NCBI GenBank assembly: GCA_025716855.1
Contig: JAIXMQ010000020.1
Location: 186,001-250,000, forward strand
DNA: 64,000 nucleotides
Direction of reading: 5' to 3'
From: Pilaira anomala
Taxonomy: Eukaryota; Mucoromycota; Mucoromycetes; Mucorales; Mucoraceae
The position numbers were made by a program, and so were the translations under genes. Positions 1-10,401 of the stretch are shown here, one piece after another (position 1 is the first letter of the stretch; the number at the start of each line of letters is the position of its first letter). The notes under the pieces are model-generated. The model ran no database searches, was not told the DNA's origin, and worked only from the letters and a program-made list of their open reading frames with translations.

Positions 1-14
1 TTTTATATCAAAAA

Positions 15-1193
15 ATGTCTTTTCTTACTCCAGAAATCGAAAGAGCTCCTTTCCCAACAGGAAGTGTAGTTGAAGCAGTTCGTACCTCTTGTCGCGAATT
101 TATATCTTCAAGTCCTATCAAGATATCCGGAAAGGGTATTGAAGACTTTTTAACAGGTTTAAACAAATTGCAGTATATGGAATTTTCTGATGATATCACT
201 ATCAAGATGCCACTTCGCTTTGAAACCGTTCATGATGAAATGAATTTTATTACCATGATTGATTTATTAAATTTCGGTAGTGGATATCGAGTACCTCTTC
301 ATGAGTTAGCTGGTAGAGGGTAAAAAAAAAAAGATAATTTTCGCGTAAATTTTGTATCAAGTGTTGACTTAGTTCCTTCCCCTCCATTTTATCATTCCCT
401 TTTTTTTTTTAGTGCTTTTGATACCATTCGATTTGGTGCCATGTCCTTTCATATTGGAGGTAAACCCATGACAGCCGAAACGTTCAAGAACATGACTGTA
501 TTTGAAGTAGCCGAGACATTTCAATTACCTATTGATCGAGAAGTCCGTCACGAAACTCTCGACTTTGTTACCATGACACAGCCTACAGCACTCAGACCTC
601 TTGCAGATGGTATCACATCCGTTTTAAACACAACAGGTGAATACTTGGTCAACAACGGTTACAAAGATCTTTCTGATTTCATCATGAAACACGTCCAACA
701 GAACCCTCAAAATGCAAATTCTTTAGTCAACCACTTTAGTCAACATTTCCCTGGTTTATTTGACAAGTATTGGTTTGAAGGGGATGCCAATCCGGTCTAT
801 CTCTATAAAAAGTCTCAAATTATTGTTTATCATCTTTGGTGTACTTTTAAAGAACAATTGCCAGAGTTATTTGATTTCAAGGATATCAATACACTTACCA
901 TCTTTTCCGATAATGTGATTCCTACCATGTTGGTTGAATTGAATATCATTCAGATCCCTGAGGCATGGCAAGAGCAAATTACTGCAAATCAAGATCTTAA
1001 CGTACAACAAGCGACTACTTTAAGAGCCGCTGCTGTAGTTGCTTGTGATGATATTGTAAATGCTTCAAAAACTACAGGTCCTGTTCCTGATATGACTACA
1101 GGTGGTTTAGATGTTTATCTTTGGCGTTTAGGTAAAGTAGGTGATTACAGAAAAGTACCTCGTTTCCAATTAAAAGAGACTGTCATGTTTTAA
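15..1193 (+). CDS. QNG1: Queuosine salvage protein (queuosine 5'-phosphate N-glycosylase family)
   Basis: Exons 15-319 and 413-1193 join across a 93-bp GT-AG intron (320-412) to give 361 aa; the ATG lies 14 bases from the window edge, so the 5' UTR is cut off. The protein matches the DUF2419/C9orf64 family, which releases queuine from queuosine nucleotides so that it can be reused in tRNA by eukaryotes that cannot make it. Family marks are the FETVHDEMNFITMIDLLNF stretch, LNFGSGYRVPLHELAGRG, and GAFDTIRFGAMSF formed exactly across the splice junction, followed near the C-terminus by DVYLWRLGK. Length is usual for the family (about 340-360). It converges on the next gene, with only 84 bp between the two stop codons. 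Confidence 0.93.
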
Positions 1194-1277
1194 AAGGCCC
1201 TAAAAATAAAATATACGAGTTTATATATATACCAAATTTTATATTTTTTTATTTTATATGTTTTTTATATCTCTAAT

Positions 1278-1819
1278 TTATTGTTTTGTTTCCCATTCAG
1301 CATGTTTAGCCGCAGCATTCATTCGTTCCATAAACTCAGTCTTGACGCAAGACTCGGCATTAATTCGAGATAACAATTGATTTTCATGTTCTGCAATCAC
1401 TTTAGATTTTGATTTATCTGTATATGCAGTAATTTTGATATTATATAATTTACAGTCTAATGCTCCCAAGGCAGGAGAAAGAAAATAATAACGTGGTTGG
1501 TCAAAGCCTTCTTCTGAAGTTAATTGAACTGCAGGTACTTTAATAGGCTCGTCTTCTGTCACTGGGTTTTCAAAAGTTGCTTCAATATAAGGTTGCTTCA
1601 CGTTCAAAGGTTTTCTTAACTGAACTAACCAAGAGTAACTAGAATGGAATGAGTCTTTCTTCCTCAACGCCTCTTTTTGTTATATACTTACTGTGCTCCT
1701 AGTTGCTCATTCTTAAAATTGATCGCAAAACTTGCACTGAGATCTTCGAAATATTTCGATTTTTTAAACCTTGGTTCCTTTACTTTTTTATCAAATAAAC
1801 AACCACAAGAGAAATTCAT
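1278..1819 (-). CDS. Conserved-looking small protein of unknown function
   Basis: On the minus strand, exon 1819-1692 starts at ATG (encoding MNFSCGCLFDKKVKEPRF) and exon 1638-1278 ends at TAA. The 53-bp intron has GTAAGT/TTCTAG ends. Together they encode 162 aa. The splice gives EQLGAHYSWLVQLRKPLN in frame; a nearer acceptor would leave a 29-nt intron, which is too short for fungi. No signal peptide or membrane segment is seen; the composition is globular, with a basic N-terminus and mixed beta-type sequence. I do not recognise the family. The lack of stops, the regular codon use and the good splice sites support a real gene. Confidence 0.72.
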
Positions 1820-2564
1820 AATTATTAAAAAAAAAGAAAAAAAGAATAGAGAGAAAAAAAAAAAAGTATTTAGTATGCTTTTCCCTGTCAACAGCACTTT
1901 ATTTTATTTTTACGCGGCGCGCATGTAAATTCGGGAGATTTTCTGATTTTTGTTGGGTGACAAGCAATTTCTTAACATATAAAATTAATAACTGCTATAA
2001 TGCGCATTGCTACACTTTTTTTTTAAAAAACAACAACATTTATCTCTAATAAATAATCACATTTAAAAAAAAAATATATTTAATACTAATCAATATTAGA
2101 GTACATGTTAAATTATACAGTGGATTATATAACTGTCAAATCCAAGTCTTCGGTCTACATGTCTAATATAATTCAGTCATAATATACATTTTTAATCATC
2201 ATTGGTTGGTTTCTATCAATCAACAAGTGACTACGCTCAAAAAAAAAAAAAGGAAATGCAACTAGAAAGTCTAGAATATATAAAAGAAAAAGATATATAA
2301 ACAAGCTTCTCTTTTTCTTTATAAAATGTAGAAGGGCAAAAAAAAAAAAAAAAAAAAAAAAAATCAAATTCTTCTTTTTTAGAAGTTATCTAGTATCTTC
2401 CATTAGAAAGTAAACTTTTTCAAAGCAAAAAAAAAAAAACAGTAACGGACAAGAATGGGAATTGACACATGACAGTTTAGTTTGGGCGTTAAACTTGTAT
2501 CTTATAAATCGTTATTTAAATCATTTGTTTTTCTTTTCTCTTTTTCTTTCACTTTAATATTTAA
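1820..2564. other. Intergenic, divergent promoter region
   Basis: Lies between the divergent starts of the unknown minus-strand gene and the Mei2-like gene. It contains many A and T runs (for example about 24 A at 2340-2363) and no ORF that looks like protein. No clear promoter motif could be assigned. Confidence 0.6.
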
Positions 2565-4353
2565 ATGTGGAATAACCAAGAAAAATTACCTTCAACCTCA
2601 CTTACTCTTTGTCGACCTTGGAGATTACCTCCAAATTTCTTTGGCGGTACAGGTAAATATAGAACATCATGCAATATACATATAAACAAACACTTATTAT
2701 CTAATTTACAGATTGTGACGTTTTGTCAAATTGTAAAAGTGATAAACCCACTCGTCATATTGCGCTTCATACTATCAATGTATTAACTACTGGTTTTAAT
2801 GATTTATTTATCGAACTTCAAGTACGTATGAAAACATCATTATTATTTTTTTTTCTTTATTTGAAAGAAAAAATTAACCATGATTTAAATAGCTATTGGG
2901 TGAAATTAATAACGTCGTGCCCTTTTCATTATCTGATATGACCATCATCTCTTATTATAAAATGAAAGATGCTGAAACAGCCCTCGAGTTCATTAACAAA
3001 AAGTATCCTACATTCTTTAAAGCGCATTATGCTAGATCTTGTTTATTAAAACAACGACATGATGATCAACAGTTTTTGGTATCACTCAACCTTGAACCCA
3101 ACAACTCATCTAATTACAAGGTATATTATTTCTATCTTTTAATTCAAATTATATTACTAACTCTTCTTTTCTTTTTCTTTTTTTTTTTAGAAGCAACTTT
3201 CTGATATTGGTTCAATCTATTCAATTTCTGAAACATCAATTTCTTCAAAACAAAAATTTATTACAATTGAGTATGACGATTATCGCGCTGTAGAGGATCT
3301 TTTTAAGAACCTCAATAACGCCACTATAGATGTAAGTTTTTGTTTAATTATTTAATGGTGACGTATTTTTTTTTAAAAAAAATTTACATCTAACATGTTA
3401 TTAAAAAGGGAATTAACTATCAAGTACTCAAGTGTGAAAGTATTCATCAATCATGTCCTTGTCAATCCACCACTACTTCTTCTGTTTCTGTAAATAATAA
3501 CCGCATTATTCAAAGACCATGCCCAAAATCAAAACAGTCGGAAAAGACTCCTCACGATGTTAACTTTAGTTATTTTTCTGTCGACCCTTTCACTTCTGAA
3601 TCTTCTTCTGCTTCGTCTGATGCAGCGATCGAACCTGATATTCCTGTCTCTCCTAAACCTAAAGAAGTAACTGCCACTGTTAACAAAAAGGGAACAAGCA
3701 CAAATAATAAAACTAAACCAAAGGAGAAGAAGTCATACGAGTTAGACCTGAAGAAGATTGCAAGTGGTAAAGATAAACGAACGACTTTTATGATAAGAAA
3801 TATTCCAAACAAGTATACACAGGTAAAATATATTCACTTTCTGTTAAAACTTATATTTTAATCTATCTCCTAAAAAAAAAAAATCAAACTTATAACAGAA
3901 AATGTTGATTGATTCTCTTAATGAAACTCACGCCAACACATATGATTTTGTATACCTTCGTATGGACTTTAAGAATAAATGTAACGTTGGTTACGCCTTT
4001 ATAAACTTTATTGATCCAAAGTAAGTACATAAAGACCAAAATAATTTAAAAGATGCGCATTATTCATTTTTTTTTTGTATGTGTATAGAAGTATAATATC
4101 TTTTGCTGAGCAAAAAGATGGAAAGAGATGGGAGCTTTTCAACTCCACAAAAACTTGTTCTTTATCCTATGCCACCATACAGGGGAAAGAAGCTCTTGTT
4201 CGAAAGTTCAAGAGCTCCCCTGTTATGGATAAGGAGGACGCCTTCAAGCCAAAAATCTTTTATTCTTCCGGGCCAAACAAGGGTAAAGAGCAACCATTTG
4301 CCAAGACCTCCCCCCCTCACACTCGTTCAACTAAGCACTATCGTAAGCATTAG
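2565..4353 (+). CDS. Mei2-like RNA-binding protein with C-terminal Mei2 RRM
   Basis: Seven exons (2565-2652, 2712-2821, 2893-3120, 3191-3331, 3409-3822, 3899-4020, 4089-4353) join in frame to 455 aa. The C-terminal part is the Mei2-type RRM: RTTFMIRNIPNKYTQKML (about residues 313-330), then DFVYLRMDFKNKCNVGYAF and the family-specific extension KRWELFNSTKTCSLSYATIQGKEAL. Two weaker RRM-like regions precede it (about residues 45-115 and 120-205). Mei2 proteins bind RNA and drive entry into meiosis in fission yeast and developmental switches in plants; a role in sexual or zygospore development is inference. The protein is shorter than S. pombe Mei2 (750 aa). The first exon (ATG at 2565) is the least certain part. 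Most introns are 60-80 bp. Confidence 0.88.
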
Positions 4354-4357
4354 ATAG

Positions 4358-4410
4358 TTTCCTTCCTTTCCTTTCTTTCCTTCCTTTCCTTTCTTTCCTT
4401 CCTTTCCTTT
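4358..4410. repeat. Pyrimidine tandem repeat (TTCCTTCCTTTCCTTTC)
   Basis: About three copies of a 17-20 bp TTCC/TTTCC unit begin four bases after the Mei2-like stop codon, so the repeat probably lies in the 3' UTR as a strand-asymmetric CU tract. Confidence 0.85.
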
Positions 4411-4858
4411 ATATTCATTCCTTTACACATATGATACCCTAAAAAACCAAACTACCTATCCGCCGTGCCAGAAATCAATAAAAATTTCATACTGGCAATC
4501 TACTCCAACATACCAAATGTGCCACAGCAAGCTATTTTTATCTTTTGTTTATATAATTATGCTCTGACTTGGTTCATAGTTGATTGAAATCGGATAACTT
4601 TATCAGGCAAAATCTATAATTAAGGGCATGTGATTCATTTACATTATAAATACCCTTTTTTTTTTGCAAAATATCATAACTACTCTCGTTTCCTGTTATC
4701 TCTACAAATATATGCCGATACATGATTCCCCAATATCTTTTCTCTTTCTTTGAAATAACTGTGCTTCCCTATATACATACTCGCATTGAATTGTTTCAAT
4801 AATCATAACTTTCTGTCAATGATTCGACAAGAGGACTAGAATGGAGTTTGGAATGGAT
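4411..4858. other. Intergenic, nothing recognised
   Basis: AT-rich stretch after the CT tract with no long ORF and no RNA gene seen. It probably holds the 3' end of the Mei2-like transcript and the 3' end of any transcript from the opposite strand. Confidence 0.5.
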
Positions 4859-5206
4859 TTAATGATATATCGTAATAAATAATACAAACCACAGTGAAAA
4901 AAATACAACTTTCAGACATGCATTATTTCTTTGTAAAGCAAAAAGATGGAAAGAGATATGGACTTTCTGGAGGTTATAATGTAAAGTTCCTTCGAGGTTG
5001 TAAATGACCAAAAGGTAGAAGAAAAATGAGGTACGAGAAACTAAAGAGTCGCCATCTTTTCTGAGCTGTAAGATGACAAGAGCAAAACATAGAAATACTA
5101 AGCTCATTACCATCACTGCAAAATTCCAATGATCAATGGAATGAGCAAACTGGCCATAGAAAATCGAATGCTGTGCTAAAAGTAGATTAATCAATTTAAG
5201 CAACAC
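4859..5206 (-). CDS. Possible small membrane protein, faintly ninjurin-like; 5' exon not found
   Basis: A 115-codon frame, unusually long for this AT-rich DNA, is open on the minus strand. It starts right after an acceptor-like TATATAG at 5207-5213, so the listed start is likely an exon border rather than an initiator. It contains two hydrophobic segments (around VMVMSLVFLCFALVILQL and VVFFSLWFVLFITIY). The order of a helix like INLLLAQHSIFYGQFAHSI, TM1, a polar loop and NN-TM2 resembles ninjurin-type membrane-rupture proteins, but similarity is weak. No ATG exon was found in 5207-5500, so it may be a broken gene. It shares an exact 20-mer, in antisense, with the last Mei2-like exon. Confidence 0.35.
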   Translation of the reverse strand: MLLKLINLLLAQHSIFYGQFAHSIDHWNFAVMVMSLVFLCFALVILQLRKDGDSLVSRTSFFFYLLVIYNLEGTLHYNLQKVHISFHLFALQRNNACLKVVFFSLWFVLFITIYH

Positions 5207-5629
5207 TATATACTTTCATAAATTTTTTTTTTAAAATAAAATCATTCAACTTGATTGAACTTTTTGTTATGAATATCAATGTATCAAGGGAAATAGGTTG
5301 TACAAATGTTGTGTCAATAACATATGTGTCAAATGACAACATCTCAAGATTAAAATAACGTTAAAAAGATGAAAATAAGTTTTCTCACGGAATTGTATGT
5401 GTCTAAAAAAGACCTTCAATCATAGAACAATATATTCTTTCTTTTAAAAAATGAATCTTTTATTCCGTATATTATTTCATTATAATGTAGCTACCCGATA
5501 AAACGCACACTATGCATGTATAAATTTAAGTTGGAGTACTTTTTGTTTTATACAATTCTTTCAAAACATCATTGATCATATGCAAAAGGAAAAAAAAAAA
5601 ATCAATTACCGATTTAAACTTGCTATTTA

Positions 5630-5672
<43 letters not shown>

Positions 5673-5720
5673 TCTCTCTCCTCCCCCCCCCCTTTTATAT
5701 CTTTTCAAATTATACGTAAA
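5207..5720. other. Intergenic with long T run and C run
   Basis: Contains about 36 consecutive T (5631-5666) followed by a short CT stretch and a C run just upstream of the ATG at 5721. Such tracts are common upstream of starts in this window and may act as promoter or 5' UTR elements. Open reading through them is an artefact of homopolymers. Confidence 0.55.
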
Positions 5721-6674
5721 ATGACAGAGGGACTAAATCGTGCAGAGAGAAGACGTATACAAAAGACAGTTAATAAGCAAAGACGTAAAGAGGAAAAAAA
5801 GGCTATGAAGGACAACAGCCAATACAATGCAAAGAAGTCCAACAAGCTTGCGAACTCACCACAAGTCAATGATATAATAATGCAAAAAGTTCAAGTTAAG
5901 CCTGTTAATCTAAAGCGAGATATTAGAGATACATTTTGTGATCCCAGATTCATACTTGCGCATACTTTAGCAGAGGTTGCTCATATCGCCGTGGTAGGAA
6001 AAAAGTATTTTTATAATGCTGTTTCTCATGGAATTGTTGAACATACCTATGGCGAACCACTTGATTACTTTTATATCGATCTTTTCTCTAAAGCTGTTGA
6101 AAAAAAGATCTGCGATGATATTCATTCAATTATTGAAGGTGCATTGTATGATTTTGACTTTGATGCTTACGTTGTGTTGGACAAGATTAGTGTTTTAACT
6201 CAAGAAATTGTGGATAACGAAATTGGTGATATATCTGGAGACAATGACTACATTGCAAGCTTATTTGATTCTGATATGTCACTTGAGTTTACAATTAGTT
6301 CAAATATGGATAAAGTCATTACCAGTGCTTTAAATGTAGCCTTTGACTCATTGGAAGAATTATGTGATAAAGAGAAAGAGTCGAATGCACCTTTTGCTTC
6401 ACTTGTTGATGAAGTATTCGATGAATTCCGCAATAACATGAACATGATTAACATTGATAAACACTGGTTTGAGCAATATGAAGACTTGTTAAAGGAAGAA
6501 AATATTGAAGAAGAAAGTATTGATGATGGAGAAAATACTGATGAAGAAATTACTGATGGAGAAAATACTGATGAAGAAAATACTGATGAAGAAATTACTG
6601 ATGAAGAAAATACTGATGAAGAAACTGATGGCTATTCTACTGAAACCAAAAATGAATATGAAAAGGAAGATTGA
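5721..6674 (+). CDS. Unknown protein, basic N-terminus and acidic ENTDEE repeat tail
   Basis: Single-exon gene of 317 aa starting at ATG 5721 (encoding MTEGLNRAERRRIQK). The frame is open further upstream, but only through the T/C homopolymer tract, so this ATG is preferred. Residues 1-45 are rich in Lys/Arg and could act as a nuclear or nucleolar signal. Residues about 60-260 are a mixed, probably helical domain that I do not recognise. The C-terminal 50 residues are degenerate repeats of ENTDEE / ITDEE (DNA 6530-6640), strongly acidic. No membrane segment or signal peptide. Its layout resembles ribosome-assembly or histone-binding proteins, but that is only a composition argument. It could also be a member of a lineage-specific family. 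Confidence 0.7.
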   Translation: MTEGLNRAERRRIQKTVNKQRRKEEKKAMKDNSQYNAKKSNKLANSPQVNDIIMQKVQVKPVNLKRDIRDTFCDPRFILAHTLAEVAHIAVVGKKYFYNAVSHGIVEHTYGEPLDYFYIDLFSKAVEKKICDDIHSIIEGALYDFDFDAYVVLDKISVLTQEIVDNEIGDISGDNDYIASLFDSDMSLEFTISSNMDKVITSALNVAFDSLEELCDKEKESNAPFASLVDEVFDEFRNNMNMINIDKHWFEQYEDLLKEENIEEESIDDGENTDEEITDGENTDEENTDEEITDEENTDEETDGYSTETKNEYEKED

Positions 6675-7792
6675 TATGAAACATTATCCGTTTACCATAT
6701 GCTAAAAATAAAATAGCCACAAATGTATAGCTTTTTTTTTTTTTTCTTTTTACTTGTCAAAAATTATTGTGCGATTTAATGAAGTAAATATGGGTATATG
6801 GAGGCAGCCACGTATAGTGCTAGCTCGAGTTGATAAATGGTTGAGGAACGTAAGTTCTATAGGGTACTGATGATTGTATTTATTGCGAGTACAAGCAAAA
6901 ACGAACTAGATATTTCTGCAACGGCATGAGTTAAAGTAACCAACGAGAAGCTTTCAGGAGCTCAAAAAGACAATTCAGCAAGAGAATTTTAAAAATATAA
7001 CAATATCATTAGTGCACGTCATGTGTTTGACAGGAGCTGGTAGTGGTGAGAATGATGACAGTAAGGAAATCTTAGCAATTTCCCAGTCATGTCGAATAAG
7101 TAGTAATAGTTGCTCAAAAGCTACATTATATAGTGCAGGGCTTACGAGAATCTTGTTTTAATTCATACTAAAACGATAATAGTTAAAGATAAATTACTCA
7201 AAAATAAAAAATAAATGATTTGGAATTATTATATAATGATGAACTTTACTTATCATGTAAAAAATAATAAAATCACGGTAAGATTTACATACACTGTTCA
7301 TTTGTAATAACTGCGAATGGAAAACATTATGAAGGTTTCAATCAAAAAAAGACGATACTAGCTATGAAGCAGTTTATGACTGAATTTTTTTATATAACAA
7401 AATACAAAATCGTGTGTTTCCTACAGTATATTATGAGATTCTGAAGAATACCTATAACGGATAACTAATCCATAAACAGCATTTTTTCTTTTTAAACAAT
7501 CACATGGTACTTTAAAAAAAAATACTTATAAACGATCTTCTTAAAAAAACAGTTAAAGTTTTCAAAAAAAAAAAAAAAAAAAAAAAAAAGAGACTAATTG
7601 GTATGTGTCTACACATGTGGTATAATGAGGGTACAAATACCCTTTTTTTTTGTAACTTGATGGGTTTGTGTGCGATGTATGTGTAAATCACGTATTTTGA
7701 GTTTAATGAATATGATAGGGTTAAAGTTAAGATATCAAAGTACAAAAGTGGTTACAAGACTTGCAAAATTCTATACTTATTGCGCAATTTTG

Positions 7793-7827
<35 letters not shown>

Positions 7828-8055
7828 GTTACACGACTTATTTTAAATACAAGATTTCCGGTTTTAAAACACCTTTAAATTAAATAAAAAAAAAACGAAA
7901 AAAAAAAGTATGTACTACACTTAAAACCATTCAATCGAATCGGTTGCATAACAAAAAAGACTGTTGAGATATAAAAAAAAAAAACTTTATTACGCACCGC
8001 TTTTTTAAAATATGTAGAAATAAAAAAGAAGCACACTGGGTAACACATTCACACT
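6675..8055. other. Intergenic, possible decayed coding fragment at 7030-7160
   Basis: 1.4 kb with no intact gene. Around 7030-7160 the plus strand can be read for about 40 codons (GAGSGENDDSKEILAISQSC and onward) with codon use like coding DNA, ending at TAA. It has no start and no partner exon. The rest is A/T runs, with 25 A at about 7565-7589 and 23 T at about 7799-7823. Confidence 0.4.
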
Positions 8056-9335
8056 TCATTTCCTATATTTTTCGCAAATTGGCAGATAAGTTCTACACTT
8101 AGAATCTAAATGTGGATAACGAACGACAACAACAGAAATTATAAAATTACAGAACTGCTTTTGAATCCAATATAACGGACATTTCTTTTCAATTTCTTTT
8201 GTTTCTTGTTCCTTTTGTTCAGGATCATCTGTATTGGTAATTTGATGTGTTTGCAATAAATTTTGCCAAACAACTGAATTTGAAAACAAGGTTTTATCAT
8301 TTGACGGAGGAGCAGTAGCCCAAGTGGGATCATAAAGCGTGGAATTTGCTATAATTTGATCGGTTGTCATTGTCATCGTATGACTTAATACGATTGACAT
8401 TAATGCTGGCGCTAATAGAGGATATTTACGAATAAGTTCAGTCTCTTCAGACGGTACATGATGAGAGTTTTTTTCAAAGATACTAGACATATCCCAATTC
8501 GGCATTGAAGCATGCGCTAAATAAACATTATGATTTGCCATGGTATTATTTGTTGGATACATGAGTTCCCAGTTACTGTTATTACTATTTATCATTGAAG
8601 ACATATCAGGTGATGTAGTGGGCGTAATGTTTAAAGCTTCATTACTCTTTTGTGTAGGCTCAATTCCTTCTTTACAAAGAACAAGATTCAATCGAAGTTT
8701 ATCATTTTCTGCTTGTAATTTTTCCATCATGCCTCGAACCCACTTTACTTCATGTTTAAGTTGTGTGTTTTCTGTTTTACATTGTTCCAATTCAGCTTCC
8801 AAAGTTGCCATATATTCTAAGTATATTAAAAAATGTTAGTAATTAAATTGATAGGAATATTATTTATCCTCTTTATACCTTTTCTTCTGTTTCTGAAGTT
8901 TCTAGCAGATATTTTATTTCGTAATTGTCTCCTTTCTTTTGAAGGCATAAGTTTTAATTGTGCATCAGTTGGTTCATCATCTTCTTCAGAGTGAGAACTA
9001 GTCAAGTTTGTACTCTCAGGTGAAAGGTGCTGTAATTTTTGTTTTTGTTTTGGTTGTGGTTGTGGTTGTGGTTGTGGTTGTGGTTGTGGTTGTGGTTGTG
9101 GTTGTGGTTGTGGTTGTGGTTGTGGTTGTGGTTGTGGCTGTGGTTGTAGTTGAAGTTGCGGTTGCAGCTGAAGTTGTGATTGAAGTTGTGCGTTAGTTAA
9201 GTCAGTACCAACGTCTTGAGTCAATAAGTAGCTTAATAACTCGGGTGAAATAGGCCTGTTTGTATCTTCTGTTGTATCTGGTTGTAAGATCCAGTCCAAG
9301 ATTGGATCATTATTGCAGTTATCATTATTATTCAT
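8056..9335 (-). CDS. bZIP transcription factor
   Basis: Exons 9335-8879 and 8816-8056 join across a 62-bp intron to give 405 aa. The splice falls inside the bZIP: basic region SKERRQLRNKISARNFRNRR in exon 1 (about residues 131-150), then KEYMATLEAELEQCKTEN and a leucine zipper into exon 2. The NKISARNFRNRR signature is the ATF/CREB-like class frequent in fungi and predicts a dimer binding ACGT-core sites. An N-terminal acidic stretch is followed by QLQLQPQ and a long Gln-Pro dipeptide repeat, then Ser/Asp-rich sequence, as in activation domains. The C-terminus ends with a cysteine-containing conserved-looking block (CPLYWIQKQFCNFIISVVVV). It diverges from the sulfate permease gene. Specific ortholog not assigned. 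Confidence 0.93.
9051..9146. repeat. Hexanucleotide repeat (TGGTTG)n coding Gln-Pro
   Basis: Fourteen or so copies of a 6-bp unit in the bZIP coding exon give an uninterrupted QP dipeptide run on the minus strand. Imperfect copies at both ends suggest expansion by slippage; copy number is likely to differ between strains. Confidence 0.92.
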
Positions 9336-10401
9336 TTCGTTACAAGGGGTATTTTATTCCGCACTCTTCTTGGTGAGAATCGCCAGTAACTGATTTTTTT
9401 TTTATTCAACCCCAGTCCCCACCAATTGTTCAGGATCCAGAATTAACATAAATAGAATGAATGTATCACCTTTGATCTAATAGGTTTCTATTGGCTTATG
9501 CCATCGATCGCCTATTTGTTTTTGATAAGAGCGTTCCAATGTAATGCTTTCAAACCAATGGATGTAGGTAGTGTTTTCTATGTAATTAACGAATAGCGAT
9601 AGCAAAGATACATAAGTTCAAAGAGTTATTCTCCAAATATACTTTGTTAAATTAAAACCACTCAAGATTTTATATAATCAAAAGTGCTCTCTTATTTTAG
9701 CATAATATATACGTATGAGTGTGATATAGGTATAAACAAATTGAGTGTATCATATCATCAAGATTGAGATTCATGATCTAAGTTTCAAGATTAACTGACG
9801 AACTTGCCTAATTCGTGATAGCTTAAATTTTGACACTCTTTTAACAAATAACAATACCATTTTTTTTATATAATATCATGACATTTAATGGTTGCATCGC
9901 GCTGTTTAAACGAGCTCTCCCCCCTTTTTTATTTATTTAATCTGTTCACAATTCTATTTTAAAAAGGGATCTTCCAATAATGGCAATAAAATGGTTTTGC
10001 CTGGTAGCATGTAGTACAAACCAAAGTTACTGAACAAACATCGTAAAAATTGATACGAGTTACAGTTCTTTTTTTCTATAAGGTAATATTTTGCTTTATA
10101 TATAATAATATATATTTATTAGGAAGAAAAAAGTAGAGGATTTTTACTTTTTTATTTAATACAAGATCATTTGATTTGGCTCTCACCTGAGATTTTTTTT
10201 TTTTTTTAAATACTTTCAAAATGATTTTTTATTTGTGTTACGAAAAGATGTAATAATCAAGTCGATTGCGCAATACACGGCGTACAAAGTACAATAAGTC
10301 AATGCAACTTTTTCTTTAGTATAAATAACGTTTAGGCTTTCTCGACAAAACTAAATAATCTATCTTTTTTCATTTATATTTTTTAAAAAAAAAATCAAAA
10401 A
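9336..10401. other. Shared divergent upstream region (bZIP / sulfate permease)
   Basis: About 1.07 kb separates the two divergent starts. It contains A/T runs and no convincing ORF. No specific operator could be recognised. Confidence 0.5.

Noticed and set aside
1639..1691. A 29-nt intron in the unknown gene at 1278-1819
   Set aside because: The acceptor at the nearer GAG would keep frame, but 29 nt is too short for a fungal intron; the TTCTAG acceptor gives 53 nt and also keeps frame.
5580..5720. Upstream extension of the 5721 gene (start at 5580)
   Set aside because: It would read through about 36 T and a C run as poly-Phe/Pro; the ATG at 5721 is preferred.
9008..9196. Plus-strand poly-Val ORF
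   Set aside because: Antisense reading of the Gln-Pro hexamer repeat within the bZIP exon.
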